Positions 47,416 to 57,179 are shown, counted from the stretch's first letter. The stretch: 60,427 nucleotides of DNA from Bacteroidales bacterium (GCA_017617655.1 JAFZVU010000008.1:1-60427), one strand, 5' to 3'. The notes: a model not told the origin generated them from the sequence alone. Translations and numbers: made by a program.

Positions 47416-48783
47416 CTACTGACCGTTGGCGATCTTGTAGGCTTCGGTAGTCGTGTAGTACTTGGTGATCATGTCGGGCTGCTCCCAGTCAGGAAGTTTG
47501 CCTTCGTCGAAATACTTCAGGAAGTTCTCGGTAACCTGGCCGAAATGAGCCTCGTGACCGTTGCGGTATGAATCCGGTACGAACACATGCCATGAGCCGT
47601 CAGAGATCTTCTCCAGCTTGATGCCGGGATAGTTCTTCTCCAGTTTGTCGAAGCTGGCCTTGAGGGCGTCCTCATATCCTGGAGCAGGATTGACTGCATC
47701 GATGTAAAGCTCGGGTTTCCAGTTCTGGGCCGCACCCTGAAGGATGGTGATGTTGGCCTTGGTGCCGCGCATCTCGCAGTAGTGGGTGTCTCCGCCGCCT
47801 TCCGGGGCCTGATAGTTCCACAATGCAGTAACAGATGCGTTCACACCTTTCAGCTGATAGTTGATCTCACCGTTCTGATATACCTGAAGGACGCCGTCCT
47901 TGACATCTTTCATCAGGAACTCAGGGAATGCGTCGAGACCTGTAGAAGCCTTGAACTGAGCCAGAGTCAACGGAGTGGTCCAGTGACTTGCCGAAGTGAT
48001 CTTCACGTCTGAAGGACTCAGGATCTGGCCGGGGAAGCACTGCCACTGTACGAGGTCGACAAGGTGAGTGGTTACATCGACGATAGCCTCGCCTTGCTGC
48101 TCAACATCGTAGAACCATGCGGGACGGATGTTGGGCTTGCCTGAGACCTCCTTGTAGAAGTGATGCACGCTCTCCATGGTGATGCCCGGATGCTCGGGAG
48201 TTCCCTTCTCCTGCTGTCCGTAGATCTCAGGGATCAGGGAAAGTTCACGCTGGAGGATGGTGGTGATCTCATGACGCTCGGTCATGATGTCATACAGCAG
48301 CACGTTCTTCTCGTTGGCGATCTTGAAACATTCCTTCAACACCTCGAAGTTCTCGGGATTGATGGCCATGGGCTTGTCGGCGAGGACATTGATGCCGGCT
48401 GCGAGAGTCTTCTTGATGTATTCCGTCTTCTTGAGGTTGTTACCTGCAGTCACCATTACGTTGGCCTTGCCGTCCGAGATCATCTTCTCGAGGAAGTCTG
48501 GGCCTGTATAGATTATCTCGTTCCATGATGTAGGGTTCTCGGCGCGTGTGTTATAGGCCTCGATCTTTGCAAGATGCTCCTGCAAGTCCTCACCGGGATT
48601 GGAATAAACATATACATCCTTGCTTACCTGGGGATACGATGTCTTCTGAACCAGGGCAGCGTGGAAATGACCCGGGTCGAGGGTGGCGATTACCACCTGT
48701 TTGGGACCCTTGTCTTTCTGCGTGCATGCGCAAACCATAAGCAATACTGCGAGGGATGCTGATATCAGGATAGATTTTTTCAT
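47416..48783 (-). CDS. Gfo/Idh/MocA-like oxidoreductase lipoprotein (putative oxidoreductase C-terminal domain)
   Basis: 455 residues. A lipobox near VCAC (Cys18 or 20) marks a lipoprotein, unusual for a dinucleotide enzyme. The N-terminal half (KQVVIATLDPGHFHAALVQK) lacks a clear GxGxxG, while GINVLADKPMAINPENFEVL keeps the DKP counterpart of the EKP motif. The rest matches the family known as putative oxidoreductase C-terminal domain (HFYKEVSGKPNIRPAWFYDVEQQGEAIVDVTTHLVDLVQW). Reaction unknown, probably sugar or uronate oxidation or lyase-type chemistry. Third gene of an operon behind DUF6807 (8 nt gap). Confidence 0.8.
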   Translation of the reverse strand: MKKSILISASLAVLLMVCACTQKDKGPKQVVIATLDPGHFHAALVQKTSYPQVSKDVYVYSNPGEDLQEHLAKIEAYNTRAENPTSWNEIIYTGPDFLEKMISDGKANVMVTAGNNLKKTEYIKKTLAAGINVLADKPMAINPENFEVLKECFKIANEKNVLLYDIMTERHEITTILQRELSLIPEIYGQQEKGTPEHPGITMESVHHFYKEVSGKPNIRPAWFYDVEQQGEAIVDVTTHLVDLVQWQCFPGQILSPSDVKITSASHWTTPLTLAQFKASTGLDAFPEFLMKDVKDGVLQVYQNGEINYQLKGVNASVTALWNYQAPEGGGDTHYCEMRGTKANITILQGAAQNWKPELYIDAVNPAPGYEDALKASFDKLEKNYPGIKLEKISDGSWHVFVPDSYRNGHEAHFGQVTENFLKYFDEGKLPDWEQPDMITKYYTTTEAYKIANGQ

Positions 48784-48791
48784 ACTTGAAA

Positions 48792-50024
48792 CTATTTCTT
48801 AGAAACTTTTACGATAGGCGGTTCTCCGAAATCCCTCCAGATCTTCTCGGCCTTGGTGGGAGTCATCATGCCGTCATAAGCGTAGAACCTGTACTTGAGG
48901 GTGTAGGTGTGTTTTGCCTTGAGCTTCCAGTCCATGTTCTTCGTAGGCACGAAGTTCATGTAGACGTCGCCGCGGCCCATATTCTGCTGCTCGTTCCAGA
49001 TACGGATGGGCTCGGGATAGTTGTAGTCGTCGGGATGGCACATATAGAGCAGACCTGCAACGTTGTTGCCGACACCTGTGCCGCCGTTGGCATACATCCA
49101 GCGGCCGGTGGTGTTGTCAATCTGCTGACGGGTCCTGCCCTCTGAGCTCATCATCTCGACATTTTCCTTGGTCCATACTGCATTGGCACGGAAGCCGAGG
49201 CCGGCATAGCGGTACTCCTTGAGAGTGACGGGCTTGCTGCCCGGAGTCAGTTCAGACTCGAAGTCCCAGAGGTAGCCGTCGCCGACGTTGTAGACCTTCA
49301 CCTTCCAGATCTCGCGCATCGCCGTCCTCTCGCCTGCATCAGTGAAAACGATGTGGTTCAGAGAAGCGTTGAAACCAGAGAACACATCACCTTCGTAAAG
49401 AGCCTCGACAGCCTCGGGACGGACTGTGCCCTGACGCTCCACGAGGTTCCAGCAGTCGTATACCTGGCCTTCGTACATGAGTTTGGTCCAGGGATTCCAG
49501 ATGCCGTAGTGGTGGCGGTGGTCAGCAGGCTGGATGTTGGTCAGCACGAAGCCTGAAGGAGTGTATGCGGGGTGGATATAGCCGCCGCGGTTGAAGATAG
49601 GGTCGACACCTTCGGGAGACTGGTTGATGGCGAAGTTGTACTTCAGCACATCCTTGCCGTTTTTCTTGAGGACTACAGCTTTGGTGTCCATCTCGGCAGT
49701 CATCTTCTTGTCGCCTTTCTTTGCCCTTACCTTCTTGGCCACGAAGGTGCGGACCTGGCCGGCAGCGGTGTTGCCCGACAGCACGAAGAACAACTCGGCC
49801 TTCTTGCCGTCCAGCATGACCTGGCAGGGAGTGGCGACTTCGTCGCCGTTGGTGGTCTCGAAGAGAGCCACGGCATTTTTAGCCTTTACTTTCAATGGAG
49901 AAATGTCGGCCGTCACCACACAGTCGGTACGGTCGTGCTTTCCTGCATTTACGGTTATGTTTACCGATGCTCCGAAAGAGAGCGCCGGGATGAGGAGCGA
50001 TAATAGTATGAGTTTGAATTTCAT
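48792..50024 (-). CDS. DUF6807 (PmoA-like) secreted protein
   Basis: 410 residues with a cleavable signal peptide (about 1-19, PALSFGAS). The family, once labelled methane oxygenase PmoA, is defined by blocks like GGYIHPAYTPSGFVLTNIQPADHRHHYGIWNPWTK and RTAMREIWKVKV, in beta-sandwich form; the His-rich HRHHYG is likely functional. The old PmoA name is an annotation artefact. Adjacent Gfo/Idh/MocA genes on both sides suggest a shared glycoside or uronate pathway (inference). Upstream Gfo gene is 2 nt away. Confidence 0.85.
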   Translation of the reverse strand: MKFKLILLSLLIPALSFGASVNITVNAGKHDRTDCVVTADISPLKVKAKNAVALFETTNGDEVATPCQVMLDGKKAELFFVLSGNTAAGQVRTFVAKKVRAKKGDKKMTAEMDTKAVVLKKNGKDVLKYNFAINQSPEGVDPIFNRGGYIHPAYTPSGFVLTNIQPADHRHHYGIWNPWTKLMYEGQVYDCWNLVERQGTVRPEAVEALYEGDVFSGFNASLNHIVFTDAGERTAMREIWKVKVYNVGDGYLWDFESELTPGSKPVTLKEYRYAGLGFRANAVWTKENVEMMSSEGRTRQQIDNTTGRWMYANGGTGVGNNVAGLLYMCHPDDYNYPEPIRIWNEQQNMGRGDVYMNFVPTKNMDWKLKAKHTYTLKYRFYAYDGMMTPTKAEKIWRDFGEPPIVKVSKK

Positions 50025-50026
50025 GA

Positions 50027-51400
50027 TTATGAGATGTTATAAGGGGCACGCATAGGACGTGAGAGCATTGAGTTGGCCTCGTCGTCGTTGATGAATCTTT
50101 CTTTGATGGGATCCCAATAGAGTTTGCGGTGCAGGTGCATTGCGATGAACTGCAGCAGGCAGACAGCGCATGAGCGGTGTGCAACCTCGGCGGGAGATAC
50201 GGTCAGGGCGCGGCTCTTCACGCACTCCAGGAAGTTGCCGTGCTGGTCCTCGCTCTTGTAGAGATGGACCTCGTTCTCTCCGAGAGGCTCGGTGATGATC
50301 TCGGGCCTTGAAGCCTGGAGGGCCTGGCTTGATGAGTTCATCTGAGGATCGCTGGGCAGTACGGTGTAGTTGCCGCGGCATACGAAGATCCAGCCGTCAG
50401 TGCCTTCGAAGTAGATGCCGTTGGGTTTCTCCTTTGAGTCGGTGCAGCCTCTTACGATAACGTCGTTGGCATACCTCATCTCGGTATGGTAGTCGCCGTG
50501 TACATCCCAGAGGCCTTCGTGGGCGAATTCTGCCTCGCCGTAAACCTCAACGGGACCGCTGTACTCGGTGCCCATGCCCCAGTGGGCGATGTCGAAGTGG
50601 TGGACGCCCCATCCGGTGATCATACCGGCGCCGAACTGCTCGCAGCGGAGCCAGCCCGGACGGCCGTAACCCTTCTGCGGGTGAACGCGGTCTTCGGTGT
50701 AGTAAACGTACGGTGTAGAACCGAGCCATTTCTCATAGTTGAATCCTGCGGGAACAGGCATTTCCTGAGTGTTTCCACCAGCCGGGTCGCCGGGGAGACG
50801 GACCTCGACGAGTTTCAGCTTGCCGATACGGCCGCTGCGGACAAATTCGCAGGCCATACGGAACTGAGAGCCTGAACGCTGCTGAGATCCGAGCTGGAAT
50901 ACGCGGCCTGAAGCATTAACTGCGTTACTCATCAGACGGCCCTCTTCTACAGTGAGGGAAGTCGGTTTCTCAAGATAGATATCCTTGCCTGCACGGACTG
51001 CGTCGATGGCGATCTTTGCATGCCAGTGGTCAGGAGTGCAGACTACTACAGCGTCGATATCCTTGTTGGCAAGGAGGTCTTCGTAGTCGGCATAAACGAT
51101 AGCCTCGGGACGGTTCCATCCTCTGCGCTCGTAGTAATTCTTTACGAGGGTCTTTGCATCCTGGGCACGATGTGCGTCGAGGTCGCAGACAGCGAGCATG
51201 TTAGCCTGTTCGAACTTCATGATGCCGGGCATGTCGAAGCCCTGGCTCTGGCGACCGGTGCCGATAGCACCCACATTGATCCTCTCTGAAGGAGCGTTTG
51301 CGCCGAATACATGGGAAGGCACAATTGAGGGGGCGACGATCAGGCCCGCTCCTGTCAAAGCAGTGCTCTTCAGGAATTTACGTCTAGAAATGTCGGTCAT
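50027..51400 (-). CDS. Gfo/Idh/MocA family oxidoreductase, Tat-exported
   Basis: 457 residues. Twin-arginine signal SRRKFLK at the N-terminus followed by a hydrophobic stretch (TGAGLIVAPSIVPSHVFG), so it is folded with its cofactor before export. Rossmann motif VGAIGTGRQSQGF, CDLDAHRA, and catalytic GKDIYLEKP (Lys of EKP). C-terminal beta-sheet domain with WGVHHFDIAHWGMG. Family members oxidise sugars at C3 or similar; in Bacteroides such genes act in 3-keto glycoside breakdown (known). First gene of the three-gene operon. The 121-nt gap upstream has only an imperfect TAACTTTA motif. Confidence 0.87.
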   Translation of the reverse strand: MTDISRRKFLKSTALTGAGLIVAPSIVPSHVFGANAPSERINVGAIGTGRQSQGFDMPGIMKFEQANMLAVCDLDAHRAQDAKTLVKNYYERRGWNRPEAIVYADYEDLLANKDIDAVVVCTPDHWHAKIAIDAVRAGKDIYLEKPTSLTVEEGRLMSNAVNASGRVFQLGSQQRSGSQFRMACEFVRSGRIGKLKLVEVRLPGDPAGGNTQEMPVPAGFNYEKWLGSTPYVYYTEDRVHPQKGYGRPGWLRCEQFGAGMITGWGVHHFDIAHWGMGTEYSGPVEVYGEAEFAHEGLWDVHGDYHTEMRYANDVIVRGCTDSKEKPNGIYFEGTDGWIFVCRGNYTVLPSDPQMNSSSQALQASRPEIITEPLGENEVHLYKSEDQHGNFLECVKSRALTVSPAEVAHRSCAVCLLQFIAMHLHRKLYWDPIKERFINDDEANSMLSRPMRAPYNIS

Positions 51401-51521
51401 GATAAAAGGGTTGATAAAGGTTTATGATTAATTATGTTGCACTTTGAACAAAAAAGCCCAAGTTTCTTTGTAAAGTTAGGAACAATAAACAAGGATTCCA
51501 AGCTATAAACCCACAAAAAAA

Positions 51522-52952
51522 TCAGTTTCCGTGCAGTTCCAGAGTATGATTTATGACATCCGGCAGCTCTTCGGGGAAATGGGTGACGAAAAGCAGAGTC
51601 TTGTCGCTGTCGCCGCAGAAGCTGTCAATCGCCGCCCTGGCGACTGAACGGCGGCGCGGATCGAGCCCCTGGAACGGCTCGTCGAGTATGAGAAGGTCGG
51701 GATTTTTCACAAAAGCACGCACCAGGAGCACCAGACGCTGTTCTCCGCTCGACAGGGTCGGGAACAGACGCCGGGCCAGATGGCCTGCCCCGAAGAAATC
51801 CAGCAGGGCGCTACCGGCAGCAAGGTCTTCCGCCCGGTTGCGGCCCACTCCGGCATAGCCGTCCGCCAGGCCGCCGGCCACCACTTCCACTGCTGGCAGA
51901 TTGTCGCTGAAGCCGCTGTGCATTTCGCTGGAGAGATAGCCGATGTGCTTCTTGATGTCCCAGATGCTCTCGCCGCTGCCCCTCGGCACGTCGAACAGAG
52001 TCATGTCGAGCGAATAGGCCTTAGGATTGTCTGCGCACACAAGGCTGAGCAAGGTGCTCTTTCCGCTGCCGTTGGGCCCGGTTACATTCCATGCCTCACC
52101 CCTGCGTACCGTCCAGTCCAGCCCGGAGAAGATCTTTCTCTCGCCATAGGCTATGGTGATGTTCCGCATAACGACGGCATTCTCGTAGTCTGCCTTGCGG
52201 CGGCTTGTAAACGGCAGCCCGGGCAACTGCAGGCTGGTTTCCGGCCTGTCTGTGCCCAAAGCCAGCGCCTCGCTGCGAGTCATCTTGGCAGAGCAGGCCA
52301 GGTCCTTCATGAAGTATACGTGCGTCACCAGATCCGGAACCATGTCCAGATTAGTAAATGTCATTATGAAACTGACGCCCAGACGCTCCGACACCAGCTC
52401 CGTCAGGCTGCACAGCAGCTGGCGGGTCTGAGGGTCGAGGCCGATGAAGGGGGCTTCAAGAACCAGCACCTTCGGAGCTGAAAGCAGAGCTTTCGTCAGA
52501 TGGTATCTGCGCAGTTCGCCGGACGACAGCACCATTATGGTACGGTCGAGCAGCGGGCCCATGCCCAGCAGGTCATAGAGCTCCCGGCGCCACTTTTCAT
52601 CGACCGCAGGTTCCTGCGCCAGCAGGTCTCTCACGGACACTCCGTACTCCCTTTCCGAGGCGTGCCAGCGCTGCTGGTAGTAATACGGGAATTCAGTAGT
52701 GCCGTAGGCCCCGTTGAAACGGACTACCTTCATCGCCTTATAGGTCTCTCCACCGCCCAGATTGTGACGCAGCGTCCCTTCCCGGAGGTAGAAGCCGCCT
52801 GCCAGCATGGATATAAGAGTGCTTTTGCCGCTGCCGTTGTCGCCCACCAGAGCGATGTGCTCCCCTTCGTCCAGTTCGAAATCGACAGGAGCGGCCAACC
52901 TGCGGAAAGGATTGGATATTACGGCAGAATGCAGAGAGATGAGGCTGCCCAT
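51522..52952 (-). CDS. Double ABC ATPase (ModF/PhrA-like), no membrane domain
   Basis: 476 residues with two nucleotide-binding domains. NBD1: Walker A GDNGSGKST (37-45), signature LSSGE (142-146), Walker B degenerate: VLVLEAP (162-168) where D-E is replaced by E-A. NBD2: Walker A GPNGSGKST (292-300), LSSGEQRLVLL, Walker B LLILDEPFQGLD, all intact. No transmembrane segments. Similar to ModF of E. coli, associated with molybdate transport, and to the PhrA/photorepair annotation in Bacteroides. lolD lies 4 nt upstream. Function uncertain; NBD1 probably binds ATP without hydrolysing it. Confidence 0.85.
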   Translation of the reverse strand: MGSLISLHSAVISNPFRRLAAPVDFELDEGEHIALVGDNGSGKSTLISMLAGGFYLREGTLRHNLGGGETYKAMKVVRFNGAYGTTEFPYYYQQRWHASEREYGVSVRDLLAQEPAVDEKWRRELYDLLGMGPLLDRTIMVLSSGELRRYHLTKALLSAPKVLVLEAPFIGLDPQTRQLLCSLTELVSERLGVSFIMTFTNLDMVPDLVTHVYFMKDLACSAKMTRSEALALGTDRPETSLQLPGLPFTSRRKADYENAVVMRNITIAYGERKIFSGLDWTVRRGEAWNVTGPNGSGKSTLLSLVCADNPKAYSLDMTLFDVPRGSGESIWDIKKHIGYLSSEMHSGFSDNLPAVEVVAGGLADGYAGVGRNRAEDLAAGSALLDFFGAGHLARRLFPTLSSGEQRLVLLVRAFVKNPDLLILDEPFQGLDPRRRSVARAAIDSFCGDSDKTLLFVTHFPEELPDVINHTLELHGN

Positions 52953-52956
52953 GGCA

Positions 52957-53598
52957 TCAGACGAAACGTCCGTCGCGCATCTCGAGACAACGGTCGCTGA
53001 GACGCGCCAGGTCGCGGTCGTGGGTGACTATAACGAAGGTCACCCCGTGGGTGTCCCTGATCTTGAAGAAGAGGTTGTGGAGTTCCTCACGGGTCTTGCT
53101 GTCCAGATTGCCGGAAGGCTCGTCGGCAAAGATCACCGAAGGTGAATTAACCAGCGCCCTGGCGACAGCCACGCGCTGCTGCTCGCCTCCGGAAAGCTGC
53201 GAGGGCTTGTGGTCGAGCCTCTCTCCCAGCCCGAGCTCCTCCAGCAGGGCTGCAGCCTGGTCAGGATCCCTGCGGCCTGCTATCATCGCCGGAATCATCA
53301 CGTTCTCCTTGGCGGTGAACTCGGGCAGCAGATGGTGGAACTGGAATACGAAGCCTATCTTGCGGTTGCGGAAGTCGGCCAGTTCCTTCTCGGACAGGCT
53401 GAAGATGTCCTGGCCGTCGATATAGACCTTTCCGGCATCCGGCACGTAGAGAGAACCGAGGATCTGGAGCAGGGTACTCTTACCCGCACCGCTGGCGCCC
53501 ACGATGCTTATGACCTCGCGGTCTTCAGCCGTGAAGTCTATGCCTTTGAGGACCTTGAGGTCGCCGAAGCTCTTTTCTATGCCGGTAGCTTGGATCAT
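52957..53598 (-). CDS. lolD: Lipoprotein-releasing/MacB-type ABC ATPase (LolD-like)
   Basis: 213 residues of a single ABC ATPase domain. Walker [10 protein letters not shown] (34-42), Q-loop [26 protein letters not shown], signature [17 protein letters not shown], Walker [14 protein letters not shown]-loop [10 protein letters not shown]. The Q-loop text and ADEPSGNLD are typical of the LolD/MacB/FtsE group, which energises release of lipoproteins from the inner membrane or related export. The LolC/E-type permease is not in the window. The gene sits 24 nt downstream of priA and 4 nt before the double ABC gene. Confidence 0.85.
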   Translation of the reverse strand: MIQATGIEKSFGDLKVLKGIDFTAEDREVISIVGASGAGKSTLLQILGSLYVPDAGKVYIDGQDIFSLSEKELADFRNRKIGFVFQFHHLLPEFTAKENVMIPAMIAGRRDPDQAAALLEELGLGERLDHKPSQLSGGEQQRVAVARALVNSPSVIFADEPSGNLDSKTREELHNLFFKIRDTHGVTFVIVTHDRDLARLSDRCLEMRDGRFV

Positions 53599-53622
53599 AT
53601 CCAGACAAAAGTAATAAAAAAA

Positions 53623-55632
53623 CTAATACGGGTCGACGTCGACCACTATGTCCACCGCGGGCTTTATGAAGCCGCGCATCTCTTCCACCAGTGCGGCGAC
53701 ACGACGTTTGGCGGCACGGGCTGTGGCATTCTTGGCAAGTTTAACCCAGAACACGGCCATGAAATAGCCCTGCACCTTGTTGACGGCCGGAGTCATGGGG
53801 CCCATGAACTCTATGTCGGGCAGTTTGGCAAGGCGGGACTTTATCTCGCTGGCCATGGTGAACACGCGGCCTTCATATCTGTCGCGCACGGTGAGTGATA
53901 CCAGGCGGACATACGGAGGGAAGGAGAAGGTGCGGCGCTGGGCCAGCAGCACGTCGCAGTCATACTTTCCGGCCGCGGCATCTTTCAGCACAGGATAGTC
54001 GCTCTGGTAGGTCTGGATCACGAAGTTGCCCTCGCTGCCCCTTCTGGCTGCCCTGCCCTTGAGCTGAGCCAGCAGCTGGAGAGCCTTCTCGTCGCAGCGG
54101 AAATCCTGGAGGCTTACAATTGTGTCGGCGTTAATGACGGCCACCAGCGACAGGTTGGCGAAGTCGAAGCCCTTGGTAATCATCTGGGTGCCGACCATTA
54201 TGTCTATGTCGCCGTTACGGAAGCCTTCCAGTATTTCCTTTTCTTCTTTTGCAGAAGCTGTGACATCAGCGTCGAAGCGAGCCACGACTGCATTCGGGAA
54301 CAGCTGCTGGAGCTCCTCCTCGAGCTTTTCGGTGCCGGCGCCGCGAAGGGCCAGGCCCTTGCTGCCGCAGTTGCCGCAGACAGCTTCGTATGCAGTCTGG
54401 TAGCCGCAGTAGTGGCAGCTGAGAACGTTCTTGAACTTATGGTAGCTGAGCGCCACGTTGCAGGACGGACAGCGGGGCACCGAACCGCACTGGGGGCACT
54501 GCACGTATGACGAATATGAACGCCTCGAGCGGAACACCATTATCTGCTCCCCCCGGTCCAGGGCGGAGCGCATCATGTTCACCAGCTTCATCGAGAAGGA
54601 ACCCTTGACGTCGTGGGCAGCCCAGGCGCGGTTCATGTCGATTACCGTCGTCTTTATCTCCGGCTCGCCGTAATATCTTTCCCTGAGCTCCACCAGGCCG
54701 TATTTGCCGGTGCGGGCGTTGTAGACCGATTCCAGAGAAGGGGTCGCGCTGCCCAGCAGGATGTCGGCCTTGTGGAAACGGGCGAACATCACAGCCAGGT
54801 CGCGGCCATGGTAGCGCGGGGCCGGGTCGGTCTGCTTGTATGAACCGTCATGCTCCTCGTCCACCACTACAAGCCCCACGTCGCGGTGCGGCAGCAGCAG
54901 GGCGGACCTGGTGCCCAGCATGATGTATGGCTCTTCGCCGGAAACTATCTTGTCGTAGATATCTTTCCGCACGGCAGGGGTCTGGCGGGAATGCCATATC
55001 AGGAGCTTGTCGCCGAAGACAGAGCCGATGCGGGCCTCCAGCTGCCGGGACATCGCTATCTCCGGCACGAGGTAGAGCACTCCCCTGCCCTTTCCCAGAG
55101 TCTTGCGGGCCAGCGCCATATAGATCTCTGTCTTGCCGGCCGCAGTCACTGCATCCAGCAGCACCGTCTTCATGCCGGCCGAGAAATAGTTTTCGATGGA
55201 ATCCATGGCCTTCTGCTGGGCGGGAGAAAGGACGGCGTCGGGCTGGCTGTCGTACTGCGGCAGCTTCTTGCGCAGGCTGCGCTTCTTTTCGACCTGTTTG
55301 AAGAACTGGGCGGGGCATGCGCTCTTGAAAACCTCTCCCAACGTGCAGAGGTAGTAGTCCGCGATACTCTTCCAGAATTCCATCTGGGCAGGACTGATCA
55401 CAGGCAGAGCTGTCTTCACTTCGTCTATGTCATGCACTGCGGCGGGGTCGAGGCCTGCAGCCAGGGCGCCTTTGCGGCATACCACGGCCAGATAGCGGCG
55501 GCCATGGAAGGTCACTGCCACCCAGCTGCCCACACCGACGCTTTCCTGCAGCGCTTCGGGCAGAGAATAGCTGACCTCCCCGGCGAGCCGGAGCGGCAGA
55601 ATCACATCTACGTAAATTCTGTCAGCGGTCAT
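53623..55632 (-). CDS. priA: Primosomal protein N' (replication restart helicase PriA)
   Basis: 669 residues, short compared with usual PriA (about 730-820). N-terminal DNA-binding domain (YVDVILPLRLAGEVSYSLPE), helicase motif I AVTAAGKTEIY (161-171; the usual GVTGSGKT has its glycines replaced), DEEH (258-261), TPSLESV, then the zinc-binding region with eight cysteines (CPQCGS, CPSC, CHYCG, CGNCGS), and GRAAR instead of GRAGR in motif VI. Function: restart of stalled forks. Overlaps the upstream AMP-ligase gene by 4 nt (ATGA). The helicase core is complete but the substitutions are unusual. Confidence 0.93.
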   Translation of the reverse strand: MTADRIYVDVILPLRLAGEVSYSLPEALQESVGVGSWVAVTFHGRRYLAVVCRKGALAAGLDPAAVHDIDEVKTALPVISPAQMEFWKSIADYYLCTLGEVFKSACPAQFFKQVEKKRSLRKKLPQYDSQPDAVLSPAQQKAMDSIENYFSAGMKTVLLDAVTAAGKTEIYMALARKTLGKGRGVLYLVPEIAMSRQLEARIGSVFGDKLLIWHSRQTPAVRKDIYDKIVSGEEPYIMLGTRSALLLPHRDVGLVVVDEEHDGSYKQTDPAPRYHGRDLAVMFARFHKADILLGSATPSLESVYNARTGKYGLVELRERYYGEPEIKTTVIDMNRAWAAHDVKGSFSMKLVNMMRSALDRGEQIMVFRSRRSYSSYVQCPQCGSVPRCPSCNVALSYHKFKNVLSCHYCGYQTAYEAVCGNCGSKGLALRGAGTEKLEEELQQLFPNAVVARFDADVTASAKEEKEILEGFRNGDIDIMVGTQMITKGFDFANLSLVAVINADTIVSLQDFRCDEKALQLLAQLKGRAARRGSEGNFVIQTYQSDYPVLKDAAAGKYDCDVLLAQRRTFSFPPYVRLVSLTVRDRYEGRVFTMASEIKSRLAKLPDIEFMGPMTPAVNKVQGYFMAVFWVKLAKNATARAAKRRVAALVEEMRGFIKPAVDIVVDVDPY

Positions 55633-57179
55633 CCCAGATAGTTTATCGTATTACGTCTCAGTCTGCCGATATTGGCATCGACTGTCCTGCGTATAGCCTG
55701 TTTGTTAATCTTTCCGATGCTGGTAACCGGTATCTCAGGCAGCGCCACGTAGAAATCGGGCCGTCTGTTCTTGCCAAGTCTCTGTCTCAGAAATGATATC
55801 AGAGCCTTTATGTCGGTCTTGCGGGCCTGGTCGCTCAGCAGCACCGCCACCACCTTCTCGCCGAAGACGGCGTCGCGGATTCCCACGACCTGCGAGCCCT
55901 CTATGCCATCAAAACTGTCTATCACCAGCTCCACGTGCTTCGGAGATATGTTCTCGCCGCCGCGGATGATCATGTCCTTGCACCTGTCCACTATCCAGTA
56001 TTTACCGGCCTGGTCTTTTTTCGCCACGTCTCCGGTGTGGAACCAGCCTTCATCATCCCATGACGCGGCCGTGACCGCAGCGTCCAGATAGCCCAGCATC
56101 ATGCCTTTGCCACGCAGGCAGAGCTCGCCCTGTATCATGCCGTCCTCAGAAATACCGTAGCCTGGAGCGATGCGGGCTTCCATGTTACCTACAGGCCAGC
56201 CGGCAGAGGTGCCGCGTTCGGCTGCCGGACGGTCGAAGCCCTGGCCGAGGGCCCAGCTTGCACATTCTGTCATCCCGTAGCCGCACATCACATTCTCTTT
56301 GCCGAAAGCCTTCCTCATATTGTCCACTAGTTCCTCTGACGTGTAAGAACCTCCGACTATGGCTCTCCGGACGCTGGACAGGTCGTAACGCTGGATCAGT
56401 TCCGGCGAGAACAGCAGCTGGTACATAGTAGGCACCATGTTGAGAACGGTGCAGCGGTATTCGTCTATCAGCCTCAGGGTCCCGCGGGCAGTATAGGTCC
56501 TGCTCACGACGAGGTCCGCCCCGACAATGAAGAATGAGCTGCATATCAGCACGCAGCCGTAGATATGGCTGATCGGCAGATTCAGTAGCATGACGTCGCC
56601 GGAATCCAGACCTATTGTCTTCATGAAATCTGTAGCGGAGTTCATGAGGCTTTCCGGCCCGTGCATCACCCCTTTCGGATTGGCTGTCGTACCGGAAGTG
56701 AACATTATCATCAGCAGGTCTTCCCGGCCGGGCTCGAACGCCGGCAGGTCGACGCCCTGCTGACTGCGGTTGTAGTCATGTACGAATGCTTCCATGCGGT
56801 CCAGCGTCACTACCGCCGGGATGCTGTGCATCAGGCTGGCAGGCACGGGGCCGTCCATCATATAGAAGAGGAGCTTGACCCCAGCCGCCCGGGCGATGTA
56901 GAGTATCTCGTCTTCGACGCATTTGGAACTTATCGGCACTGACACAGCCCCGATCTTCATCAGGGCGAAGAAGCATTTCATCCAGTACGACGTGTTCTGA
57001 CCGAACAGGGCCACCCGGTCGCCGCGGCCGATGCCGCAGCCAGCCATGGCCCGGGCATACGCGTCCACACCGTCCAGGAATTCTGCATAGGAATACTTCT
57101 TCCCTTCGTCGGGGAAATGTATCGCAGAATCCGGATAGCGGACCGATGCTTCCTTGAACAGGTCGTAGAACGATTTCAT
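55629..57179 (-). CDS. Class I adenylate-forming (AMP-dependent acyl-CoA ligase-like) enzyme
   Basis: 516 residues with the ANL fold. AMP-binding P-loop MFTSGTTANPKGVMHGP (about 163-179), VGGSYTSEELVDNMRKAFG, CGYGMTECASW, and the hinge YWIVDRCKDMIIRGGENISP with the C-terminal lysine motif VTSIGKINKQAIRR. Activates a carboxylic acid as acyl-adenylate, then CoA thioester. Substrate not readable, though the neighbouring acyl-ACP thioesterase suggests fatty acids. Gap to the thioesterase is 7 nt; 4-nt overlap with priA. Confidence 0.88.
   Translation of the reverse strand: MKSFYDLFKEASVRYPDSAIHFPDEGKKYSYAEFLDGVDAYARAMAGCGIGRGDRVALFGQNTSYWMKCFFALMKIGAVSVPISSKCVEDEILYIARAAGVKLLFYMMDGPVPASLMHSIPAVVTLDRMEAFVHDYNRSQQGVDLPAFEPGREDLLMIMFTSGTTANPKGVMHGPESLMNSATDFMKTIGLDSGDVMLLNLPISHIYGCVLICSSFFIVGADLVVSRTYTARGTLRLIDEYRCTVLNMVPTMYQLLFSPELIQRYDLSSVRRAIVGGSYTSEELVDNMRKAFGKENVMCGYGMTECASWALGQGFDRPAAERGTSAGWPVGNMEARIAPGYGISEDGMIQGELCLRGKGMMLGYLDAAVTAASWDDEGWFHTGDVAKKDQAGKYWIVDRCKDMIIRGGENISPKHVELVIDSFDGIEGSQVVGIRDAVFGEKVVAVLLSDQARKTDIKALISFLRQRLGKNRRPDFYVALPEIPVTSIGKINKQAIRRTVDANIGRLRRNTINYLG

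Noticed and set aside
48792-50024. Methane oxygenase subunit (PmoA)
   Set aside because: The PmoA label of this family is historical; the protein is a secreted beta-sandwich type without membrane helices.
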